Source: JAGWBG01 sp034421095 | GTDB lineage: Bacteria > Chloroflexota > Dehalococcoidia > Lucifugimonadales > JAGWBF01 | NCBI GenBank assembly: GCA_034421095.1 | Contig: DAOUKR010000002.1 | Location: forward strand, 69,048-133,047 | Reading direction: 5' to 3' | DNA: 64,000 nucleotides | Part shown: one piece after another, positions 8,848 through 15,091 of the stretch | Numbering within the stretch: the first letter of the stretch is position 1 | Layout: every line of letters starts with the position of its first letter | The notes under the pieces: generated by a model | Told to the model about the DNA's origin: nothing | What the model saw: only the letters and a program-made list of their open reading frames with translations | The model's database searches: none | Position numbers and translations under genes: made by a program

Positions 8848-9426
8848 ATGGTACGCGCCTTTATAGCCGTGGACGTCTCCCGGCAAGCCAGGGAATGCCT
8901 GGTAGAAGCTACGAGAGGCTTGCAAAATGCGGGGGTCTCACAGATGCGGTGGGTCAGGCCCGAAGGCATCCACCTCACCCTCAAGTTCCTGGGTGAAATA
9001 GACCTCAACGCTGTGGACCCGATTCTGGGAGCTATAAACAGAGCCGTTGAGGGAAGCACTCCCTTTACCCTCGCTCTTTCGGGTATAGGAGCCTTCCCCA
9101 ATCTCAGCGCCCCCAGGGTTATATGGGTCGGACTAAAGGGCGACCTGGACGCTCTGGGGAAGCTGCAAGAACGGATAGACGAGGAGGTCCACCTGACGGT
9201 TGGCCTCCCAAGGGAGCCCCGCGCCTTTACCCCCCACCTCACCCTGGGCAGGATGCGGGACAACGTATCCGCCGAGGAGCGCCGCCGGGCCGGGAAAGCC
9301 ACGACCGGGGTTGACTGGCAGGCCGACGTGTCATGGCAGGTCAACGAGGTAAACCTGATGCGCAGCACCCTGGGACCTTCCGGCGCCGTGTATGACGTTT
9401 TGGGGTCCCGGCGGCTGCGGGCATAG
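8848..9426 (+). CDS. thpR: RNA 2',3'-cyclic phosphodiesterase (LigT/ThpR family)
   Basis: 192-residue 2H phosphoesterase. Both catalytic His-x-Thr motifs are present: HLTLKFLGEI (about residue 44) and HLTLGRMRDN (about residue 130). The family hydrolyses 2',3'-cyclic phosphates at RNA ends and is implicated in RNA or tRNA-fragment processing. Start MVRAFIAVDVSRQAR is typical and length is normal. It is closely spaced after the amidohydrolase, so the two may be co-transcribed, though they share no obvious pathway. Confidence 0.9.
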   Translation: MVRAFIAVDVSRQARECLVEATRGLQNAGVSQMRWVRPEGIHLTLKFLGEIDLNAVDPILGAINRAVEGSTPFTLALSGIGAFPNLSAPRVIWVGLKGDLDALGKLQERIDEEVHLTVGLPREPRAFTPHLTLGRMRDNVSAEERRRAGKATTGVDWQADVSWQVNEVNLMRSTLGPSGAVYDVLGSRRLRA

Positions 9427-9464
9427 TTCCCGGACTCATTATTGCATTTGCGTCATCGTATGTA

Positions 9465-9492
9465 TTGACTTGGGCGAAATAATGGTTAAACT
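9465..9492 (+). promoter_or_regulatory. Candidate promoter for the SelW-like gene
   Basis: TTGACT (9465-9470) and TAAACT (9487-9492) are separated by 16 bases, about 84 bases upstream of the ATG at 9576. The -35 is strong and the -10 moderate. Confidence 0.35.
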
Positions 9493-9575
9493 AGATTTAT
9501 GTCCTGGCAGTGAGAGAGCTTATTGCCAGCCTGGACAAAAGGCCGGAAGCGGCCACTATATCAAGGAGGGTGCCC

Positions 9576-9854
9576 ATGTGGAAAATCAATATTGAGATAG
9601 TCTACTGCGTCCCTTGACAGTACCATGCAACTGCCACGTGGTTGGCAAATGAATTCTTCCGGTTCTACGGCCCCGACGCGGCCGTCACCCTGACTCCAGC
9701 CGCCAACGGCAGGCTGGAGGTCTACGTGGACGGCGAGAAGATATTCGACCGCAAGGATGAGGACGGCAAATACCCCGACCTCACCCGCGTCCGCGAGCTA
9801 AGAACGGTAATCCAGGAAAAGCTAGATGCCGTCGGAGCAGCAGCCGACGACTAG
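9576..9854 (+). CDS. SelW-like selenoprotein (Rdx family) with in-frame TGA as selenocysteine
   Basis: Read with TGA at 9615-9617 as selenocysteine, this gives a 92-residue SelT/SelW/SelH (Rdx) protein: start MWKINIEIVYCVPU, where U is residue 14, then the family's helix and the strands TLTPAANGRLEVYVDGEKIF and the KYPD block. Relatives have YCVPC, so U replaces the second Cys of the redox CxxC. The ATG has AAGGAGG just upstream. Reading TGA as stop leaves 13 useless codons and a headless downstream frame that still matches the family, which argues strongly for recoding. A SECIS-like hairpin follows the TGA. Probably a thioredoxin-fold redox protein. The selAB/selD genes are not in this window. 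Confidence 0.88.
9624..9650 (+). promoter_or_regulatory. SECIS-like hairpin downstream of the selenocysteine TGA
   Basis: TGCCA (9632-9636) and TGGCA (9643-9647) form a perfect 5-bp stem around the 6-base loop CGTGGT, with a G in the first two loop positions as bacterial SECIS elements require. CAT/ATG (9624-9626, 9649-9651) can add a lower stem across a bulge. The stem begins 14 bases after the TGA, within the usual bacterial spacing. Confidence 0.7.
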
Positions 9855-9929
9855 ACCAGGGCTGTCATAAGCAGGATATGCTATAACGACTAGGGTCCTG
9901 TCAATGGGCCTATGTACAGTAGCGCAGAA

Positions 9930-9978
9930 GCCAGTCACAGGTGTCTATCTCTGATGGATGCCTGTGACTGGCCTTTTT
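9930..9978 (+). terminator. Intrinsic terminator after the SelW-like gene
   Basis: GCCAGTCACAGG (9930-9941) pairs perfectly with CCTGTGACTGGC (9961-9972), a 12-bp stem with a 19-base loop, followed by CTTTTT. It lies 75 bases past the SelW-like stop codon and reads in the same direction. Confidence 0.85.
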
Positions 9979-10125
9979 GCAGCAACGTAGCCGCATGAGT
10001 CTCTTGTCCGTAGAGGCATCACTTCTGATCGCCCGTCGGTTTGCCAAAGGAATCAAGAATCGGAAGGCTCTGCTCCCCAAGACCAGCGTCAGGTAGGTCG
10101 GAGTCCTGCTGACAGGCTTCCTACA

Positions 10126-10452
10126 TTACCGCCCGTTGTTGGAGTCGTCATCTCCGTTGCCGTTTGCCCCGAAGCCGTTGTCGCTGAAGACCCCCATCTC
10201 CCGTCCCTGGTATACGTGGACGATAAATTCCTCCCTGGACACGCCCATAACGTCCACCATGTCCTCATCTATGGTCTCGATAAGCTCCTGGACGTCCTCT
10301 TGGGTTAGGCTTTCGAGGACGCACAAAGTGCCATGCACGATGGTTGACGTATAGTGCAGGTCTATCCTGCCAATGGGGTTCTCGCCGTCCAGTATGGTAT
10401 AGGACTCGGAATGAGGAGTCCTGCAATCTCTTTCAAAATAATAGTCAGCCAC
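10126..10452 (-). CDS. Hypothetical protein, 108 aa
   Basis: I do not recognise this small acidic soluble protein. It begins MADYYFERDCRTPHSESYTI, continues with a beta-rich stretch (GENPIGRIDLHYTSTIVHG), an acidic helix-rich middle (LTQEDVQELIETIDEDMVDV) and a Gly/Asn/Asp-rich tail that looks disordered. No signal peptide or membrane segment. The coherent composition and a purine-rich GGAGGTA ahead of the ATG support a real gene. It lies 63 bases downstream of proA on the same strand. Confidence 0.6.
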   Translation of the reverse strand: MADYYFERDCRTPHSESYTILDGENPIGRIDLHYTSTIVHGTLCVLESLTQEDVQELIETIDEDMVDVMGVSREEFIVHVYQGREMGVFSDNGFGANGNGDDDSNNGR

Positions 10453-10515
10453 AGCTTACCTCCATTTTCACCAATGAGCTATCGGCCATCATCCCTCTCG
10501 GTTATCGGCACTGAA

Positions 10516-11790
10516 TCAGGACCGCACCTGTCCGCTTCCCATGACTACCCACTTGTACGAAGTCATCTCCCTCAAGCCCATAGGCCCCCGGGCATGGAGT
10601 TTCTGGGTGCTTATTCCCATCTCCGCTCCCAAGCCCAACTGGGAGCCGTCGGTGAAGCGCGTGCTGGCGTTCACGTACACTGCTGCGGCGTCCACCTCGT
10701 CCAGGAATCGCATGGCCGCCGAGTAGTCTTCGGCCACAATGGCCTCAGAGTGGCCCGACCCGAACTCTTCTATGTGCTCCAGGGCTTCCTGAAGCGAGTC
10801 CACGACCTTCACGGACGCCACCAAGTCCAGGAACTCCTTGCCCCAGTCATCCTCACCAGCAGGCACAGCCTGCACTCCCTGGACGGGGCCAAGAATGCTG
10901 AGTGCTCGCATGTCACAGCGCAACTCGACCCCGGCCTTGGCCCATTCATGGGCGATACGCGGAAGGTATTGGGCCGCCACTTCAGAGTGTACCAGCAGGG
11001 AATCCAGGGCATTGCAGACCGTGGGGCGTTGTACCTTGGCATTATACGCTATATCAACCGACCTATCCAGGTCTGCTGACCTGTCCACGTATGTATGGCA
11101 AACGCCGATGCCGCCTGTGATCACGGGCATGGCCGCTTTCTCTGCCACGAAACGAATCAGGTCAGAACTGCCCCGGGGCACCAAGAGGTCTATGTACTCC
11201 TCCATTTTGAGCATAGGCTCCACCAGGGCGCGATCCGTGTTATCTATGAACTGGACCGAGTCCTCGGGAATGCCGACGTCGGCTATGGCGCGGCGGATGA
11301 GCTTGACTAGGGCAGCGTTGGAGTGGATGGCCTCTCTGCCGCCTCTGAGGATGCAGCCATTGCCCGATTTAAGGCAAAGCACCGAGATGTCTACCGTGAC
11401 GTTTGGCCTACTCTCGTAGATGGACCCGATGACTCCCAGGGGAACACGTTTCTTGCCTGCTACCAGCCCGTTGGAAAGGGTCCGCATATCGAAGACCTCG
11501 CCCACCGGGTCGGGAAGCGCCGCCACACCACGCACGTCCGCGGCAATGCTCTCCAGTCTTTGGGGGTTGAGGAGGAGCCTGTCCAGCAGAGCTTCGGTGA
11601 GACCGTTGGACTTTCCTGCACGGTAATCCGCCTCGTTGGCCTCCAGCAGGTCTTCCTGTTGTGCTGTCAGGGAGCTTGCAATGTTCAGCAAGGCCCTGTC
11701 CTTGACCTCAGAGGGCAGCCTAGCGAGCCTTCGCGAGGCGGCCCGGGCTGCCTTTCCCTTTTCCACCAGTCCATCTATAGCGGTTGTCAT
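10516..11790 (-). CDS. proA: Gamma-glutamyl phosphate reductase
   Basis: 424-residue ProA, which reduces gamma-glutamyl phosphate with NADPH to glutamate semialdehyde in proline synthesis. Family blocks: GSIYESRPNVTVDISVLCLKSGN, ILRGGREAIHSN, LLVPRGSSDLIRFV and the catalytic-Cys region VQRPTVCNALDSLLVH, plus the late HSEAIVAEDYSAAMRFLDEV and LGLGAEMGISTQKLHARGP segments. Length is standard. proB is not adjacent. The unknown 108-residue gene follows on the same strand. Confidence 0.96.
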   Translation of the reverse strand: MTTAIDGLVEKGKAARAASRRLARLPSEVKDRALLNIASSLTAQQEDLLEANEADYRAGKSNGLTEALLDRLLLNPQRLESIAADVRGVAALPDPVGEVFDMRTLSNGLVAGKKRVPLGVIGSIYESRPNVTVDISVLCLKSGNGCILRGGREAIHSNAALVKLIRRAIADVGIPEDSVQFIDNTDRALVEPMLKMEEYIDLLVPRGSSDLIRFVAEKAAMPVITGGIGVCHTYVDRSADLDRSVDIAYNAKVQRPTVCNALDSLLVHSEVAAQYLPRIAHEWAKAGVELRCDMRALSILGPVQGVQAVPAGEDDWGKEFLDLVASVKVVDSLQEALEHIEEFGSGHSEAIVAEDYSAAMRFLDEVDAAAVYVNASTRFTDGSQLGLGAEMGISTQKLHARGPMGLREMTSYKWVVMGSGQVRS

Positions 11791-11822
11791 GATTTACCTC
11801 TCTGTCATAGCTCCGGCTAAAA

Positions 11823-12188
11823 CTACAGTGCCGCCGGGCCGAAGGGCATCGAATGTTCCAGGGTCTCGTCCACAGGGTTGACCTTCAGCCCCAGGGCCTC
11901 CAGAGCGCTCACACCCAGCAGCGGCATGGGCGCACCCATAGAGGCGACGAGAACACCGCCTTCCCTATCCATCAGTCGCAGATAGGCCACACCCATCGAG
12001 ACTTCCACCCTTCTGCTATCTGCCAGGACCAGCTCTGACGTTACCGGGAAGGCGATGCCCAGACCGTCAGCCAGTCCCTGAGGGAGAAAGGAGTGGAAGG
12101 AGCCTGTGTCCACCAGGAACTCCACCTCTCGCAGGCTGTCTTGCCCTGTCCCTATGTGCGCTTTTACTTTCACCAGGCCCATATTCAA
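11823..12188 (-). CDS. Clan AA (retropepsin-like) aspartic protease
   Basis: 121-residue single-domain aspartic protease of the retropepsin-like group found in many bacteria; such proteins should work as dimers. The active-site motif is FLVDTGSFHSFLP near residue 27, followed by LVLADSRRVEVSMGVAYLRL and the flap/second hydrophobic-Gly motif PLLGVSALEALGLKVNP. Its substrate is unknown. It lies 32 bases upstream of proA. A distant relative of the same family lies at 14343. Confidence 0.82.
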   Translation of the reverse strand: MNMGLVKVKAHIGTGQDSLREVEFLVDTGSFHSFLPQGLADGLGIAFPVTSELVLADSRRVEVSMGVAYLRLMDREGGVLVASMGAPMPLLGVSALEALGLKVNPVDETLEHSMPFGPAAL

Positions 12189-12630
12189 TCTCTAGTCCGG
12201 TATGGGGAATCCACAAAAAGGGGGTCAGCGACACCAAGAATATTGTATCACAACCCACGCTTGGGAACTGACCGGGGCCTCTACCCCGGTTACGGTTCTC
12301 AAATTTGATGAGGCCAATTCACCAAGGGCCACATCCCGTCATTCCGAACGGAGCGAAGCGCAGTGAGGAATCTGAAATCACCGGGCAAATGAACGGCCGG
12401 AATAACAAGGATTTCGGACCCCTCGCCCGCCTGTTGCGGACTCGGGGTGACAGTGAAATGTCGTTTGGGGTGACGACCGAAAGACTCCCAGCCAAACGGT
12501 TGCCATGGACCACTCTGATTGACCGGCCATCCGCAAGGCGCTATGATTGCAGTGGCTTCCCGGAACTATTATTGGGTGGAAGTCATCTCACATTCCCGCC
12601 TCAGCTATCCATCTGCCGGAGGAGGTATGT
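12189..12630. other. Gene-free interval with a GTCATTCC-type repeat
   Basis: No gene is supported. A dispersed repeat occupies about 12338-12453, opening with GTCATTCCGAACGGAGCG and closing with ACTCGGGGTGACAG. This is the divergent promoter region for the aspartic protease and the thiolase-like gene; I could not pick a convincing promoter. Confidence 0.55.
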
Positions 12631-13812
12631 ATGGTTGACCTCAGACGCTCAGCAGCTATCGTGGGGGTACACGAGCACCCCATCAGATACGCCCCGGACA
12701 AGAGTGAGCTACAGATTCAGGGTGAGAGCGCCATCAAGGCCCTTGAGGACGCGGGCCTGTCCAAGAAGGACGTGGACGGCCTCTTCACCTCCTCCATGTC
12801 AACCCGCATGAGCGGCCTCAATCTTGCCGACTACCTGAACCTGAACCCCCGGTACGTTGACAACACCTCGGTGGGAGGCGCCTCCTTCGAGTTCCACCTC
12901 TCCCACGCGCTGACGGCCATAGCCGCCGGGCGAATTAACTGCGCCCTGATAACCTACTCTACCCTGGCACGCTCCGGGGGAGTGGCCGTGGGTACGGGCG
13001 GCGTCGCACGGTACGGACACCCTGCCCTTGAGCCGACCCCTGACAGCTTCGAGGAGCTATACGGCTTCACCACCGTGGGCCTCTACGCCATGGTAGCCCA
13101 GAGGCACATGCACCTCTACGGGACCAGGCCGGAGCAACTGGCCGAGGTCTCGGTGGCCATGCGGAAGCACGCCTCCATGAACCCCCATGCCCTGTTCCGT
13201 AACCCTATAGGCATAGAGGACGTGGTCACCTCGCGCATGATTTCGTCTCCGCTGCACATTCTGGACTGCTGTGTCATCACCGACGGAGGCGGAGCGGTGG
13301 TGGTGGCCTCCCCGGAGGTGGCGCGAGCGTGCAAGAACGTCCCCGTGTGGGTGCTGGGCGTTGGGGAGGGTGTGGCCCACCAGGGTGCGGGTCGGCGAGA
13401 CCTGGTCTACATAGCAGCGAAGCAGAGCACAGGCCCCGCATTTTCCATGGCAGGGGTAACACACCAGGATATTGACATGTGCATGATATACGACTCCTTC
13501 ACCATCACGGTCGTGACCACCCTCGAAGACCTGGGATTTTGCGAGAAGGGCGAGGGGGGAGATTTCGTGTCGGGAGGCCGTCTGCAGCTAGGGGGTGACC
13601 TGCCCATCAATACCGATGGCGGGGGCCTTTCATCGAACCATCCGGGTATGCGGGGCATCTTCCTGCTGCTGGAGGCCACCAGGCAACTCAGACACGAGTT
13701 CGACGGTACTGCCCGCCAGGTCCCCGATTGCAAGATAGCCTTGTGCCACGGCACTGGGGGCGCCATTGGCTCCCGACACAGCGGGGGCACAGTAATCCTT
13801 GGGAGGGACTAG
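12631..13812 (+). CDS. Thiolase-like protein (thiolase/Ltp2-type family)
   Basis: 393-residue thiolase-superfamily protein (VDLRRSAAIVGVHEHPIRYA start, HGTGGAIGSRHSGGTVIL end). At the position where true thiolases carry the nucleophilic Cys it has VGGASFEFHL, so classical thiolysis is unlikely. Proteins of this type paired with a DUF35 partner include Ltp2-like retro-aldolases that shorten acyl-CoA side chains, which I consider the best guess; a non-decarboxylating acyl transfer is the alternative. The ATG at 12631 is preceded by GGAGG; the longer frame from 12547 has no support. The DUF35 gene follows after 2 bases. Confidence 0.82.
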   Translation: MVDLRRSAAIVGVHEHPIRYAPDKSELQIQGESAIKALEDAGLSKKDVDGLFTSSMSTRMSGLNLADYLNLNPRYVDNTSVGGASFEFHLSHALTAIAAGRINCALITYSTLARSGGVAVGTGGVARYGHPALEPTPDSFEELYGFTTVGLYAMVAQRHMHLYGTRPEQLAEVSVAMRKHASMNPHALFRNPIGIEDVVTSRMISSPLHILDCCVITDGGGAVVVASPEVARACKNVPVWVLGVGEGVAHQGAGRRDLVYIAAKQSTGPAFSMAGVTHQDIDMCMIYDSFTITVVTTLEDLGFCEKGEGGDFVSGGRLQLGGDLPINTDGGGLSSNHPGMRGIFLLLEATRQLRHEFDGTARQVPDCKIALCHGTGGAIGSRHSGGTVILGRD

Positions 13813-13814
13813 AC

Positions 13815-14222
13815 ATGCCTGAATGGAAGAAGCCGTTGCCGACAGTTTCCGGTGAGACCAGACCCTTCTGGGAGGCCTGCCGGAGGGGAGACCTCCTCAT
13901 ACAGAGGTGCAATGTCTGCGGGGAATATCAGTGGTATCCCCGGGGCATCTGCGCCAACTGCTGGACCACCGACATCGCCTGGATAAAGGCCAGCGGCAAA
14001 GGCACCGTCTGGACTTTCACGGTGACACACCAGAACCGCACCGCCGGTTTCGCCGAGGATGTGCCCTACGTGCTGGCCCTTGTGGAGCTGGACGAAGGGG
14101 TCAGGATGTTCACCAACGTCATCCAGTGCGAGCCAAGGGACGTGAAAATTGGTATGCCTGTGGAGGTGACTTTCGTCCAGGCCACGGACCAGATAAGCGT
14201 CCCATTCTTCAGGCCTGCCTGA
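13815..14222 (+). CDS. Zn-ribbon/OB-fold DUF35 protein
   Basis: 135-residue protein with a rubredoxin-like zinc ribbon (CNVCGEYQWYPRGICANCW, four Cys, about residues 32-50) followed by an OB fold (GTVWTFTVTHQNR, YVLALVELDEGVRMFTNV). DUF35 proteins pair with thiolase-like enzymes as acyl-CoA binding or structural partners, as in ChsH2-Ltp2. It starts 2 bases after the thiolase-like stop, so the two are translationally coupled. An upstream in-frame extension into the previous gene is not credible. Confidence 0.88.
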   Translation: MPEWKKPLPTVSGETRPFWEACRRGDLLIQRCNVCGEYQWYPRGICANCWTTDIAWIKASGKGTVWTFTVTHQNRTAGFAEDVPYVLALVELDEGVRMFTNVIQCEPRDVKIGMPVEVTFVQATDQISVPFFRPA

Positions 14223-14342
14223 GCGGGGTGACAATTCAAAGACCCTGCTCGCACTCACCGGGGAGACGGCGGCTATCATTGGGAACGGCCCATCGGTTAT
14301 AATTGAGCGGTACAGGCCACAGGATAAGGTGAGGTTACAGGC

Positions 14343-14801
14343 ATGGGAACGTTCAACTGGCCGATGCGGATTTCCAGCATGGACGGCCAACAAGTCCGGG
14401 ACATAGAAGCCACGGTGGACACCGGCGCAGCCTATACCACACTCCCCGCCAGTCTGCTGCGTGAGATTGGAGTCGAGCCGACGGGGCAACGGAGGTTTCT
14501 ACTGGCCGACGGGCGGCGTGTCTTCATGGACTATGGTCAGGCTTGGGTTACGATAGACGGCGAGAGTGAGGTTACCGTGGTGGTTTTTGGAGAAGACGAC
14601 GCTCCGCCCCTGCTGGGAGGTTATACCCTGGAGGGCCTTGCCCTGGCGGTGGACCCGATGGAACAGCGATTGGTCCCCACAACCCTCATCATGTACTGGG
14701 GCAATCGAGCACCCTTCCCGTCGTTCCCAACCCCACCTTCGTCATTCGGGCGAAGGTCATGGATGCGCCTTTGGCGTGCCGGACCTTGGGAATCCTCTTA
14801 G
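14343..14801 (+). CDS. Clan AA (retropepsin-like) aspartic protease, repeat-extended
   Basis: Retropepsin-like protein with ATVDTGAAYTTLPASLL (D-T-G-A instead of D-T-G-S) near residue 27, FLLADGRRVFMDYGQAWV, and PPLLGGYTLEGLALAVDP near residue 95. The family normally ends shortly after this, at about residue 117; the remaining 35 or so residues are low-complexity and coincide with a GTCATTCC-type repeat (GTCATTCGGGCGAAG at about 14742), so they look acquired. D-T-G-A is tolerated in several members. Related to the gene at 11823 but in a different context. Confidence 0.75.
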   Translation: MGTFNWPMRISSMDGQQVRDIEATVDTGAAYTTLPASLLREIGVEPTGQRRFLLADGRRVFMDYGQAWVTIDGESEVTVVVFGEDDAPPLLGGYTLEGLALAVDPMEQRLVPTTLIMYWGNRAPFPSFPTPPSSFGRRSWMRLWRAGPWESS

Positions 14802-14827
14802 TAAGTGGAACACTGTGCTGTTTAATC

Positions 14828-15068
14828 CGTCATTCCGGTCGTACCTCCAGTAGATTCGCCGTGGCGAACCTTGAGCCGGGTCCCAGAAACTCGGAGAGTC
14901 TGGATACTGGCTCTCCTCAGAGAGTCTTCGACTTTCGCCATTATGACGGGTTGATGAGTCTCCGTTTCCGACTTATTCGGAGATTCCCTAGGGGTGAGTG
15001 GCCGCATTCCCTGCCCCTCTGGAATCTGACCCCGTATCTGTCTGCCGACAGGCAGGTCGGAATGACAG
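14828..15068. repeat. Composite GTCATTCC-type repeat element
   Basis: About 240 bases bounded by inverted CGTCATTCCG (14828) and CGGAATGAC (ending about 15066), with internal palindromes such as GAATCTGACCCC and CTGTCTGCCGACAGGCAG. No coding capacity. It fills the space between the aspartic protease and sbcC-like genes. Confidence 0.6.
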
Positions 15069-15091
15069 TGTGGGAGTGACCACAAGGCGGG

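Noticed and set aside
9642..9854. A stand-alone 70-residue protein starting at TTG 9642
   Set aside because: It begins in mid-domain of the Rdx fold without a ribosome site; the TGA-recoded frame from 9576 explains it fully.
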